From Zeaxanthinibacter sp. PT1 (lineage in GTDB: Bacteria > Bacteroidota > Bacteroidia > Flavobacteriales > Flavobacteriaceae): 64,000 nucleotides of DNA. Positions 34,318-45,060 of this stretch are shown piece by piece. The notes beneath the pieces are model-generated. The model saw nothing but the letters and a program-made list of their open reading frames with translations. It had not been told where the DNA came from and ran no database searches. Numbering within the stretch: the first letter of the stretch is position 1; every line of letters begins with the position of its first letter. A program made the position numbers and the translations under genes. The stretch lies in NCBI RefSeq assembly GCF_028464225.1, contig NZ_JAQPCN010000002.1:461475-525474 (forward strand), read 5' to 3'.

Positions 34318-36613
34318 TAAAGTTAGAGATAAGTGGGCGGAAGAAATCGGTCCGGAAGAATTTACAGGCCTCAGGACAGGAGGAGAGTCCGGTTCGGCAG
34401 CAGGCCTCCCGGCTGTGATCATGTCCGTTAAACACGTTTTTGGAGCCATGGGATTAAGCCGTGGAATGAAAGCCCTGTTCAACCTCAACCAGAAAGGTGG
34501 GATCGATTGCCCTGGATGTGCTTGGCCCGACCCGGATGGAAAACGCAGCCCAATTGCAGAATATTGTGAAAATGGCGCGAAAGCCATTGCCGAAGAATCC
34601 ACCACCAAAAAAGCAGGCCCTGATTTTTTCGCCAAAAACAGCGTGTCAGAACTATCTCAACTTTCTGATTATGAATTAGGCAAAAGTGGGCGAATAGCAC
34701 AGCCGATGTTTTTGGAGGAAGGGGAAGAACATTATAAAGAAATTTCCTGGGACGATGCTTTTAAAGAGATTGGAGAAGAGCTAAACGGACTTGAGTCTCC
34801 GGATGAAGCTATTTTTTACACTTCCGGCCGGACCAGTAACGAGGCGGCTTTTCTTTACCAGTTAATGGTACGCGAATACGGGACCAACAATATGCCTGAT
34901 TGCAGTAATATGTGCCATGAAAGTACAGGGGTGGCCTTATCCGAAACCCTGGGCATAGGGAAAGGCTCCGTAAAACTCGAAGATTTCTACGAAACCGAGG
35001 TTATCCTGATCATGGGACAAAACCCGGGTACCAATCACCCGCGTATGCTGACTGCATTACAGAAGGCCAAGCGTAACGGGGCGATCATCATTTCGGTCAA
35101 CCCGCTATTTGAAACCGGGCTGAAAGCATTTAAAAACCCCCAGGAAATAAAGGGGTTACTCGGCATGTCTACAGACCTGACCGATCACTATTTGCAAGTG
35201 CGTATCAATGGGGACATGGCCCTCTTGCAGGCTATTGCCAAATTGCTGTTGGAAGAAGAAAATGCAAATCCCGGGAAAGTGCTGGACCATGAATTCATGG
35301 CAGAAAATACAGAAGGTGCAGAGGCTTATATACAGCACTTGCAAAATTTGTCACTGGATACCCTGGTGGAGAACTGCGGAATTCCAATAGAACAGATTCG
35401 CGAAGTTGTAAAAGCCATCAGGTTCAAGAATAAAATGATCATCTGCTGGGCTATGGGACTCACCCAGCACAAAAATTCGGTAGACACCATCAAGGAGATT
35501 GTCAACCTGCTACTGCTAAAGGGAAGTATAGGCAAGGCCGGAGCCGGGACATGCCCGGTAAGGGGTCATAGTAACGTTCAGGGAGATAGGACCATGGGTA
35601 TTTACGAGAAACCTCCAAAAAACCTGCTCGACAACCTGGAAAGGGTATTTGGCATTTCGCCACCCCGCGAATACGGTTATGATACCGTAGACAGTATTAA
35701 AGCCATGCACAGGGGAAAAGCAAAATTCTTTATGGGTATGGGCGGTAATTTCCTGTCAGCGACCCCGGATACGCACTATACGGCAGAAGCATTACGGAAA
35801 TGTAATATGACTGTTCATGTGAGCACCAAATTAAATCGCAGTCACCTGATTCATGGGAAAAGGGCCTTGATTCTCCCGACCCTGGGAAGGTCTGACGAGG
35901 ATTTTAAAAACGGGCAACGGCAATTTGTCAGCGTGGAAAATTCGACCGGTGTTGTACACAGTTCACATGGTAAATTAAAGCCCGTATCCGAGAAATTACT
36001 GAGCGAGCCAGAGATCATCTGCAGGATGGCCCGGGCCGTTCTCCCGGGTAGCAAAATTCATTGGGAGAAATTTGTGCTCAACTACGACTATATCAGGGAT
36101 GCCATAGAAAAATGTGTCCCCGGATTTGACGATTATAACCGGAGGGTAAGACGTGGCCGGGGCTTCTACCTGCCCAACGGGGCCCGGCAGGGCGATTTTG
36201 AAACGGATAACGGGAAAGCCAAATTCACCGTATCAGACATCTCCCCCATACCCCTGGATGAAGGCGAGTTCCTCATGATGACCATTCGTTCACACGACCA
36301 GTACAATACGACAATTTACGGCCTTAATGACAGGTACCGCGGAATCCGTAATGAAAGGAGAGTGGTCTTAATGCACCGGGAAGACATGGAAGAAATGGGT
36401 ATAGAAAACAAGGCCGTGGTCGACCTGTATAACAATCATGGCGGCAGGGCCAGGGTGGCGCATAATTTCATCGCCTTGGCTTATGATATTCCCAGGAGAA
36501 TGGTAGCTACCTATTTCCCGGAAGCCAATGTGCTGGTGCCGGTAAAAAGTACGGCCGAGTACAGTAATACCCCGACCTCTAAATCGGTGGTGATATCTAT
36601 CCGCAAAAACTGA
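34310..36613 (+). CDS. FdhF/YdeP-family molybdopterin oxidoreductase
   Basis: 767 residues from the ATG at 34310, which overlaps the preceding stop (ATGAGTGA). A longer in-frame start at 34241 would overlap that gene by 77 bases and is unlikely. Motifs: GGIDCPGCAWPDP (two cysteines of a reduced iron-sulfur site), DEAIFYTSGRTSNEAAFLYQ, PDCSNMCHESTGVAL, VILIMGQNPGTNHPRML and the C-terminal MTIRSHDQYNTTIYGLNDRYRG cofactor cap. No in-frame TGA or selenocysteine is present. YdeP relatives are called formate dehydrogenase-like, but the substrate is uncertain. It lacks a Tat signal, so it is cytosolic. Confidence 0.92.
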   Translation: MSDKVRDKWAEEIGPEEFTGLRTGGESGSAAGLPAVIMSVKHVFGAMGLSRGMKALFNLNQKGGIDCPGCAWPDPDGKRSPIAEYCENGAKAIAEESTTKKAGPDFFAKNSVSELSQLSDYELGKSGRIAQPMFLEEGEEHYKEISWDDAFKEIGEELNGLESPDEAIFYTSGRTSNEAAFLYQLMVREYGTNNMPDCSNMCHESTGVALSETLGIGKGSVKLEDFYETEVILIMGQNPGTNHPRMLTALQKAKRNGAIIISVNPLFETGLKAFKNPQEIKGLLGMSTDLTDHYLQVRINGDMALLQAIAKLLLEEENANPGKVLDHEFMAENTEGAEAYIQHLQNLSLDTLVENCGIPIEQIREVVKAIRFKNKMIICWAMGLTQHKNSVDTIKEIVNLLLLKGSIGKAGAGTCPVRGHSNVQGDRTMGIYEKPPKNLLDNLERVFGISPPREYGYDTVDSIKAMHRGKAKFFMGMGGNFLSATPDTHYTAEALRKCNMTVHVSTKLNRSHLIHGKRALILPTLGRSDEDFKNGQRQFVSVENSTGVVHSSHGKLKPVSEKLLSEPEIICRMARAVLPGSKIHWEKFVLNYDYIRDAIEKCVPGFDDYNRRVRRGRGFYLPNGARQGDFETDNGKAKFTVSDISPIPLDEGEFLMMTIRSHDQYNTTIYGLNDRYRGIRNERRVVLMHREDMEEMGIENKAVVDLYNNHGGRARVAHNFIALAYDIPRRMVATYFPEANVLVPVKSTAEYSNTPTSKSVVISIRKN

Positions 36614-36648
36614 ATTCTATTAGATCTTTTATTCCTTACAGGATTTAC

Positions 36649-36954
36649 TTAAGTATGCAGGATATACAGGAGTAATTGTTGTTGTTCCTCTTCCAGGCTT
36701 TCAGAAGGATACGGCCTGCCAATGCGGCCATACCAATAGTTAGCATTGAAGCGATCGCCTTCTTTCCGATGAAGATATGCATGCATCCAGCTACCCGTCT
36801 CATTATGTAGCTCCTGGGCGATATCATGAGATCGTTCCCAGTTATTCTTAAAATCCCACCACATTGCTTTTAATGCCGGGGGCCATGCCTTACCAGGCTT
36901 GTCATAGTCCAGGCATTTTCGGAATTCTTCTGTAGTTCCCGGAGTTTTACTCAT
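36649..36954 (-). CDS. Small conserved protein of unknown function
   Basis: 101 residues, no signal peptide or membrane segment, rich in Trp and aromatic residues (AWPPALKAMWWDFKNNWERSHDIAQEL ... GSWMHAYLHRKEGDRFNANYWYGRIGRPYP). The dense Trp/His/Tyr content and good codon pattern suggest a real gene. I recognise no family with a defined role. It is divergent from the next gene and convergent with the oxidoreductase. Confidence 0.7.
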   Translation of the reverse strand: MSKTPGTTEEFRKCLDYDKPGKAWPPALKAMWWDFKNNWERSHDIAQELHNETGSWMHAYLHRKEGDRFNANYWYGRIGRPYPSESLEEEQQQLLLYILHT

Positions 36955-37084
36955 CCTCTTAGATAAATATTTACAGTTCTTCGGACAAAGATACGATGGC
37001 TTCGTCCCAGGACCTAGAAGAGGTATAGATGTATTTCAATTTATTGACCTGAACCAAAGGAATAATCTCTAACAACTATAAATC

Positions 37085-37855
37085 ATGAAAAAAATCAAAA
37101 ATGGCCTTTTATGGCTTCTGTGCCTTGCTATGATGCCTGCGCAGCAAATCATGGCCCAGGAAGAAAGCAACGATTACGTGATGTACGAAAGCATCATCCT
37201 CAGCCCGAATAAAGCCAAGCTGAAGGTCCTCGGGGAAAATATGCAGAAACACAACCAGAAGTATCACAACACTGCCCCTTTCTCAGCGAACGTCTACAAT
37301 ATTTCTACCGGTGCGGAGACAGGTAAACTGGTATGGATGATGGGACCCATGAAATTCTCAGACCTGGACAGCCGCCCGGCCGAAGGTGGTCATGACGAGG
37401 ACTGGCGTGATAACATTATGCCCTACCTCGACGATATGGGTGCAGCTGAATACTGGAAAGCAGATGGAAAACTATCCAACCTGTCCATGATGGATGGCAC
37501 CCCGGGACAATATCCCATTATTTACGTACGCTATTGGAATGTTGAAAGGGGTCAGGGTCATAATGTGGACCAATTCCTCGAAACCGTTAGCAGCACTATT
37601 AAAAATATGCCCGGGGAGAACCCTTGGGGGGTTTATGACAATCAATTCAGGCAGGGAGAGGCAGGGCGTCACCTGGCCACTGTCAGTTACCACAAGAAAT
37701 GGGCGGAATTGGATGAACCGAATACCTTTCGAAAATCATACGACGAGGTCCACGGTGAAAATACCTGGGATGCATTCATCAAGAACAACCAGGCGACTTT
37801 CTCCAATAGCTGGGACGAGATATGGGTATACAATAAGAAAATGAGCGGAGATTAG
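37085..37855 (+). CDS. Secreted protein of unknown function
   Basis: 256 residues with a clear signal peptide (about 1-24, GLLWLLCLAMMPAQQIMA). The mature part holds two related halves, each with a YV-type strand followed by a helix (YVMYESIILSPNKAKLKVLGENMQKHNQKYH and YVRYWNVERGQGHNVDQFLETVSSTIKNM), reminiscent of dimeric alpha-beta barrel (ABM/NIPSNAP-like) domains. That fold call is inference. Followed by a bidirectional terminator. Confidence 0.78.
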   Translation: MKKIKNGLLWLLCLAMMPAQQIMAQEESNDYVMYESIILSPNKAKLKVLGENMQKHNQKYHNTAPFSANVYNISTGAETGKLVWMMGPMKFSDLDSRPAEGGHDEDWRDNIMPYLDDMGAAEYWKADGKLSNLSMMDGTPGQYPIIYVRYWNVERGQGHNVDQFLETVSSTIKNMPGENPWGVYDNQFRQGEAGRHLATVSYHKKWAELDEPNTFRKSYDEVHGENTWDAFIKNNQATFSNSWDEIWVYNKKMSGD

Positions 37856-37875
37856 AAGCTGCTAACACCCTACAA

Positions 37876-37903
37876 AAAAAACCCTCCGGAATGGAGGGTT
37901 TTA
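37876..37903. terminator. Bidirectional terminator between the secreted protein gene and ligA
   Basis: Stem AAACCCTCC / GGAGGGTTT with a 5-base loop, eight A before and TTTT after; serves two convergent genes. Confidence 0.85.
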
Positions 37904-37907
37904 CTAT

Positions 37908-39905
<1,998 letters not shown>

Positions 39906-39925
39906 TTAAGCGGTATTGTTGCTAG

Positions 39926-40775
39926 CTATTTCTTAATTCCTTTAATGAATCGGTCCTTCCCAAAAATATCCTTTCGCAATTCAATTTCCGAAAAATTATG
40001 GGCTTCAAAAAGTTCTGCCATCTGCTTCCCCAGGGCCTCGTTGATCTCAAAGTACAGCCTTCCACCCACGTTAAGGGAAACTGAAGCAAGTTCAATAATT
40101 CTCCTGTAAAATTTAAGTGGATCATTATCCGGGACAAAGAGTGCGAGAGCCGGTTCAAAGTTCTTAACATTCCTGCTCATTGCTTCTTTTTCCGATTCCT
40201 TCACATAGGGCGGGTTAGAGACAATCACATCCCAGGTCTGTTCGTTGAGATCCTCCTCCAGGATATTACATTGTTTGAATTGAATATTACACCCCTGCAG
40301 CCGTGCATTTTCCCGGGCCATTTGCAGTGCTTCCCCTGAGACGTCTACAGCAGTTACAGAAGCTGATGGTAATTTTGCCGAAAGGCCGACCGCGATACAA
40401 CCACTTCCAGTGCCCACATCAAGGATTTGAAACTCTGTACTTGCTGATTCAGAATCATCCAGGCCAGCGAACGAGTTCCTCGGTTTCGGGCCTTGGGATC
40501 AGGGTGTGCTCATTCACGGACAGCTCCATATCCATAAAATGTGTTTTCCCGGTAATATACTGCACCGGGTATTCTTTTTTTAATCTGGCTAAAGCCTCAA
40601 ATAAAGGTGCTTCTTCCTCCTTGCTCAGCATCAGGTCGGGTTTCATGACCAGTATAAATCGTTCAAACCCCAGGTAATGATCAACCAGGATTGAAAAAAA
40701 ACTGGATACTTCTTCCCTGGGGTATATCCCATCGAGTTCCTCGTGATAAATATCCTTGATCGTTCTTACCAGCAT
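39926..40775 (-). pseudogene. prmC: prmC, release-factor glutamine methyltransferase, interrupted by a one-base frameshift
   Basis: PrmC methylates the GGQ glutamine of RF1 and RF2. The 5' part (40775-40455) encodes the N-domain up to LIPRPETEELVRW and then meets TGA after two wrong residues. The 3' part (from about 40460 down to 39926) continues in the next frame with QILDVGTGSGCIAVGLS and the catalytic SNPPYV. Removing one C from the CC pair at 40462-40463 (plus-strand GG) restores RPETEELVRWLDDSESAS-type continuity. Either a real mutation or a sequencing error; the rest of the gene looks intact. Confidence 0.88.
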
Positions 40776-40781
40776 TGGCGA

Positions 40782-41267
40782 TTATAATTTCCTGGACATC
40801 CAGACCTTGCACTTCCCATGCCCGGTATTGCCCATCGGACCCTGAAGGTATTTAAAACCATATTTCTCATACATTGCCAGGGCAGTTTTCATCTGTGGCA
40901 TAGTTTCCAGGTAACAGGTCTGGTAGCCGAAAGAGCGCGCGTAATCCAGGCACTTCGATAACATGGTGCCTCCTAATCCTCTACCCCTGGCCTCTGGTGA
41001 AAAATACATTTTCTGCAACTCACAAATTGACTCCTTCTCATCTTGCAGTTGAGCGATTCCGGATCCCCCCATGATTTGTCCATCTATTTCCAGGACCAGG
41101 TAGACCGAGCGATCCCGGGTATAAAATTCGTGCAAATCGTCCAGGGATTCATCTGCCATGGTAGACCCGGTAGCGGGAACGTTATGAGCGTTAAGAACAG
41201 ATCGGATTATGACTGCTAATGCCTCGTTATCAGCAGCCCTGATCTCACGTATGATAACCGACTCCAT
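40782..41267 (-). CDS. GNAT family N-acetyltransferase
   Basis: 161 residues with the acetyl-CoA motif A in EARGRGLGGTMLSKCLDYARSFG (R-G-x-G-L-G/G) and motif B in ALAMYEKYGFKYL. The N-terminal part VIIREIRAADNEALAVIIRSVL is typical of the group, with a LYLVLE-like central sheet. The substrate is unknown. The gene ends seven bases before the prmC start and probably shares its transcript with prmC and ligA. Confidence 0.88.
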   Translation of the reverse strand: MESVIIREIRAADNEALAVIIRSVLNAHNVPATGSTMADESLDDLHEFYTRDRSVYLVLEIDGQIMGGSGIAQLQDEKESICELQKMYFSPEARGRGLGGTMLSKCLDYARSFGYQTCYLETMPQMKTALAMYEKYGFKYLQGPMGNTGHGKCKVWMSRKL

Positions 41268-41284
41268 ATTCTACTTGAATAACC

Positions 41285-41292
41285 TATTTTTG
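41285..41292 (+). promoter_or_regulatory. -7 element TATTTTTG of ribD
   Basis: Ends five bases before the GTG at 41297, so transcription probably begins at or within the start codon (leaderless). A -33 TTG is not found at standard distance. Confidence 0.45.
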
Positions 41293-41296
41293 CGTG

Positions 41297-42352
41297 GTGA
41301 AGATACATGAAAAATATATTTCACGGGCCATCGAGATTGGCCGGAATGCTTTGGGTACGGCTGCTCCTAACCCTATGGTTGGCTGTGTCATCGTCCTTGA
41401 TCAGAAAATAATTGCAGAAGGCTATACCAGTCCTTTCGGAGGTCCTCATGCCGAGGTGAATGCTATCAATGCGGTGAGCGAGCAGGCTCTTCTTTCACAA
41501 TCTACCTTATATGTTACCCTGGAACCCTGTTCACATTATGGCAAGACTCCACCTTGTGCAGATTTGATACGGAAACACCGCATTCCACGAGTAGTTATCG
41601 GCCTGGTAGATCCACATGACAAGGTAGCGGGCAAGGGAATACAACATTTGGAAGAAGGGGGTGCCGAGGTGATCACAGGTGTACTGGAAAAACAATGCAG
41701 AGAACACCATAAAAGATTCCTTAGTTTTCATGAAAGGAAGAGACCATATATCATCCTGAAATGGGCTCAAACCCAGGATGGCTTTATGGCACCGGATAAA
41801 GCAAAGCGGAAAAAGGACCCGCAGCCATATTGGATCACCGGTAAAAGTTCCAGGCAACTCGTACATCAATGGAGAAGCCAGGAACAGGCTATATTGGTAG
41901 GTACCAATACGGTGCTGGAAGATAACCCCCGCCTGGATGTACGTGAATGGCTGGGTCGCTCCCCGGTTAGGATAGTGCTAGACCCGGAGGTGAGGCTGGA
42001 AAGTAGCCTCCATGTATTACAAACTCCTCCCCTGACCTTTCGGGTTACACAACACGGAACAGCGGCAGAAGAAAACGCCCACCTGAAACATCGCACCATA
42101 GATTTTGGCCGCCCGATTGCCTCACAATTAAGTGATCTCTTATACAGGGAAAATATCAATAGTGTGATCGTTGAAGGAGGCGCAAAGACCTTAGAGGCTT
42201 TTATCGACTCGGGCCTGTGGGATGAAGCACGGATTTTCACCGGGCCCACCAATTTCGGATCAGGGCTTAGAGCACCGTCCTTGAGGGGAACCGTAATCCA
42301 GGAAAATAAAGTAGGGGCTGACCATTTAAAAATAGTTCGGAATGATCAATAA
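41297..42352 (+). CDS. ribD: Bifunctional riboflavin deaminase/reductase RibD
   Basis: Second and third steps of riboflavin synthesis after GTP cyclohydrolase II. 351 residues from GTG at 41297 (an adjacent GTG at 41294 is possible). Deaminase domain: GTAAPNPMVGCVIV, GGPHAEVNAI and EPCSHYGKTPPCADLI, the zinc ligands His and two Cys. Reductase domain (about 150-351): ILKWAQTQDGFMA, WITGKSSRQLVHQWRSQEQAILVGTNTVLEDNPRL and INSVIVEGGAKTLEAFID. The stop overlaps the next gene by 11 bases. Confidence 0.95.
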   Translation: MKIHEKYISRAIEIGRNALGTAAPNPMVGCVIVLDQKIIAEGYTSPFGGPHAEVNAINAVSEQALLSQSTLYVTLEPCSHYGKTPPCADLIRKHRIPRVVIGLVDPHDKVAGKGIQHLEEGGAEVITGVLEKQCREHHKRFLSFHERKRPYIILKWAQTQDGFMAPDKAKRKKDPQPYWITGKSSRQLVHQWRSQEQAILVGTNTVLEDNPRLDVREWLGRSPVRIVLDPEVRLESSLHVLQTPPLTFRVTQHGTAAEENAHLKHRTIDFGRPIASQLSDLLYRENINSVIVEGGAKTLEAFIDSGLWDEARIFTGPTNFGSGLRAPSLRGTVIQENKVGADHLKIVRNDQ

Positions 42353-42944
42353 TATAATTTTCGATTTTGGGGATGTATTTTTAAACCTTGACAAAAGCGC
42401 CCCCTACCGGAGTTTGTCCGAGCAGGAATTGTTAGAGGCCGGGCCAGAACTCTACGCTATTAATTCTGCATACGAGATCGGGTCCCTGGACAGCTCCACC
42501 TTCATTAAGCGGATGGGTCATTTGTTTAAAGGCAGATCTTCGCACGAGTTAGAATCGTTATGGAATTCAATGTTACTGGATCTACCGGAAGAACGACTAA
42601 AGTTCGTAGAAGAATTATCGGATACGTCCTCCCACAGGCTGTTCCTGCTCAGCAACACAAACGAGTTGCATATCTCTCATGTTAAGGCCAGCATTGGCAA
42701 GGACAGGTACAACCGCTTTAAGAACTGCTTTGAACAATTTTATCTCTCCCATGAAATCGGCCTGAGAAAACCGGAGGAAGCAATATTTCGTTTTGTCCTG
42801 GAAGAAAACGGACTTACAGCCGAAGAAACTCTTTTTATCGATGACACCCTGGAACATGTAGAGGCTGCCCGCAGGCTTGGTATCCAAGGCTGGCATCTGC
42901 AGGTAGGGAAAGAAGACGTTACCGAACTTAAATCCAGGCTGTGA
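42342..42944 (+). CDS. HAD family phosphatase
   Basis: 200 residues, HAD-like hydrolase of the YihX/epoxide-hydrolase-like branch. Motif I IIFDFGDVFLNLD, in which the second acid (DxD) is replaced by DFG as in this subgroup; motif II LFLLSNTNELHI; motif III LRKPEEAIF; motif IV TLFIDDTLEHVEAARRLGI. Close position after ribD and overlap of 11 bases suggest it could be the missing flavin-pathway phosphatase (after RibD), but this is inference. Confidence 0.87.
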   Translation: MINNIIFDFGDVFLNLDKSAPYRSLSEQELLEAGPELYAINSAYEIGSLDSSTFIKRMGHLFKGRSSHELESLWNSMLLDLPEERLKFVEELSDTSSHRLFLLSNTNELHISHVKASIGKDRYNRFKNCFEQFYLSHEIGLRKPEEAIFRFVLEENGLTAEETLFIDDTLEHVEAARRLGIQGWHLQVGKEDVTELKSRL

Positions 42945-42945
42945 T

Positions 42946-43809
42946 ATGATCGATCTCGCATTCAGCATACTCTCTTCCAGCCTCATCTTTGTTATTTTCA
43001 AATATTACGCTGTATACCGTGTAAATACCTTGTATGCCATTGTATTTAATTATATGACAGCAGCGACAGTGGGCATTTTTTTCTTTAAAGGAACTCCTGA
43101 TTTTGCTGCGGTGCCATCTTCGCCCTGGTTCCCTGTAGCTCTGGGATTGGGGTTGATGTTTATTATCGTATTTAACCTGATGGCCACAACTTCCCAGAAA
43201 TTAGGCGTTTCTGTAGCATCTGTCGCTACAAAAATGTCCTTGGCCATACCGGTAATGGCCGGGGTGCTTCTATATAAGGAAGAGTTGGGTCCCTTAAAAA
43301 TACTAGGAATCATTCTCGCCCTGGCAGCGGTTTATTTTGCCTCGGTAAAAAAGAAAAAGATCACCGTACAGAAGGATGCCCTCCTCTGGCCCATGTTAGT
43401 TTTCCTCGGTTCAGGAATTATTGATACTACGATAAAATACCTGGAAGAGCGGCTAGTGACCACAGAAGAATTCCCTTTGTTTACCACCTCCTTGTTTGCG
43501 GCCGCCGGTAGTGTTGGATTGATCATACTGGCAGTTCATGGGCTGCAGGGACGGCTAAAACTTAGCTGGAGAGCTGTGGTGGGTGGGATCGTACTGGGGG
43601 TTCCCAATTATTTTTCTATTTTCTTCCTGTTAAGAGCACTGCAAAGTGAGAACCTGAACAGTGCATCCATTTTCACCATTAACAATGTAGCAATCGTAAT
43701 GTTTTCCACCCTCTTGGGCATAGTACTATTTAAGGAAAACATAAGCCCGAGAAACTGGGGAGGAATTGCACTTGCGGTAGTCAGTATATTGTTGGTAGCT
43801 TTGTTCTGA
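42946..43809 (+). CDS. EamA/DMT-superfamily transporter
   Basis: 287 residues, about ten membrane segments in two repeated halves (for example FSILSSSLIFVIFKYYAVYRV and LLWPMLVFLGSGIIDTTIKYL). Conserved EamA features: AIPVMAGVLLYKEELGPLKILGIILALAAVYFAS and, in the second half, TLLGIVLFKENISPRNWGGIALAVVSILLVALF. A metabolite exporter or importer with unknown cargo. The stop overlaps the next ATG (TGATG). Confidence 0.88.
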   Translation: MIDLAFSILSSSLIFVIFKYYAVYRVNTLYAIVFNYMTAATVGIFFFKGTPDFAAVPSSPWFPVALGLGLMFIIVFNLMATTSQKLGVSVASVATKMSLAIPVMAGVLLYKEELGPLKILGIILALAAVYFASVKKKKITVQKDALLWPMLVFLGSGIIDTTIKYLEERLVTTEEFPLFTTSLFAAAGSVGLIILAVHGLQGRLKLSWRAVVGGIVLGVPNYFSIFFLLRALQSENLNSASIFTINNVAIVMFSTLLGIVLFKENISPRNWGGIALAVVSILLVALF

Positions 43810-44432
43810 TGGATCATATAACTGAAGACACGTACAAAACCTTAAGAGCACCTTCCCCGGAAGTACTGTTCAAGGACCGAAAAAGTAAATTCTTTGGATA
43901 TGCTTTCCCGGTTCGTACAGAGGAAGAAATCAAGGACATCATCGAAAATATCCGTCAGAACCATAGAGCCGCAGGCCATGTTTGTTATGCCTGGCGACTG
44001 GGAATCAGGAAGAAGAAACACAGGGCCAACGATGACGGGGAACCTAACAATTCTGCCGGGATGCCCATCTACGGACAGATCCGTTCTTATGATCTGACCA
44101 ATGTGCTAATCGCGGTAGCCAGGGTCTACGGGGGCACAAAACTGGGTGTAGGCGGACTCATACAGGCCTATAAAACTGCTGCTCAGCTGGCCCTGGAAGC
44201 AGCCACTATCATAGAAAAAGTAGTGATGAAGGATTTCCGGCTGATATTCAAATACCCTGAAATGGATAAGGTGATGCGCACCATCAGCCAGGTAGAAGCT
44301 GAGATCCTTTCCCAGAAGATGGAAATGGACTGCACCATTGAGGTAGCCATACGCGAAAGTGAAGCAGAAAGATTCATTGCGCTAATGAAGCCTTATATCG
44401 GGGTAGAAGTCACAGAAATTGAAACCGATTAA
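43809..44432 (+). CDS. YigZ/IMPACT family protein
   Basis: 207 residues. N-terminal UPF0029/Impact domain with FKDRKSKFFGYAFPV, AGHVCYAWRLG, NDDGEPNNSAGMPIYGQIR and VARVYGGTKLGVGGLIQAYKTAA, followed by the DUF1949 ferredoxin-like C-domain. In eukaryotes Impact regulates Gcn2; the bacterial role is unclear, though ribosome-related functions are proposed. Probably in one transcript ribD-HAD-EamA-yigZ. Confidence 0.93.
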   Translation: MDHITEDTYKTLRAPSPEVLFKDRKSKFFGYAFPVRTEEEIKDIIENIRQNHRAAGHVCYAWRLGIRKKKHRANDDGEPNNSAGMPIYGQIRSYDLTNVLIAVARVYGGTKLGVGGLIQAYKTAAQLALEAATIIEKVVMKDFRLIFKYPEMDKVMRTISQVEAEILSQKMEMDCTIEVAIRESEAERFIALMKPYIGVEVTEIETD

Positions 44433-44450
44433 ACGGCTGATTCCATAGAG

Positions 44451-44855
44451 TCAACTTTGAGCCTCAATCTTCTCCAGTAAGTAATCCGGACATTTTATGG
44501 GGCGTTTGGTTTTCATATCCATAAATACCAGCACGGTGTTGGCCGTAGCTAAAAGTTCTCCATCTTCATTGTGAATTTCGTAGTCAAATTCGATTCGGAC
44601 GGAGGGGGTCTTTACCAACCTGGTAGACACTGAAATAAGGTCGTCGTAGACCGCTGATTTTTTAAAATTCAGTTGCAGGGAAATCACCGGGAGCATGACA
44701 CCATTTTCTTCCATATCCTTGTAGGAAACCCCAAAATTCCTAAGCCACTCAACCCTTCCCATCTCTAAGTATTGCGGGTAATTGCCATGATAAACCACGC
44801 CCATTTGATCCGTCTCCGCATAGCGTATCCGGAAAGATATTCTGTTAAATTCCAT
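44451..44855 (-). CDS. Acyl-CoA thioesterase (hot-dog fold, YbgC/4HBT type)
   Basis: 134 residues from the ATG at 44855 (MEFNRISFRIRYAETDQMGVVYHGNYPQYLE). The frame stays open 39 codons further upstream but there it has an unlikely composition. The YAETDQMGVVYHGNYPQYLEMGR motif gives the catalytic Asp and Tyr/His region; VRIEFDYEIHNEDGELLATANTVLVFMDMKT is the later sheet. Hydrolyses acyl-CoAs; relatives couple to the Tol-Pal cluster, which is not present here. Divergent from dnaA. Confidence 0.9.
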   Translation of the reverse strand: MEFNRISFRIRYAETDQMGVVYHGNYPQYLEMGRVEWLRNFGVSYKDMEENGVMLPVISLQLNFKKSAVYDDLISVSTRLVKTPSVRIEFDYEIHNEDGELLATANTVLVFMDMKTKRPIKCPDYLLEKIEAQS

Positions 44856-45060
44856 GTATAGGTAGTTAAAATCCTTTATATTTAAGGAAGGTGTTTTACG
44901 GCATTGGAACATGCGAAAAAAAAAGAGAAAAATCAACCCGTGATTGGTTTTTTTTTTAGGTAATTTGTTCACATCTTTGTCACACTAGAGAGGTCGCGCC
45001 ATGACCTTACCAGACCAACAAGCACAGACATCTTTAACCAACTAATAAGACTAACTTCAA

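Noticed and set aside
34310..36613. Selenocysteine formate dehydrogenase
   Set aside because: No in-frame TGA and no SECIS-like element; the protein matches the cysteine-type YdeP branch.
40455..40463. Programmed +1 frameshift in prmC, analogous to RF2
   Set aside because: No slippery CUU-UGA site or upstream Shine-Dalgarno spacer is visible; kept only as a remote alternative in the findings.
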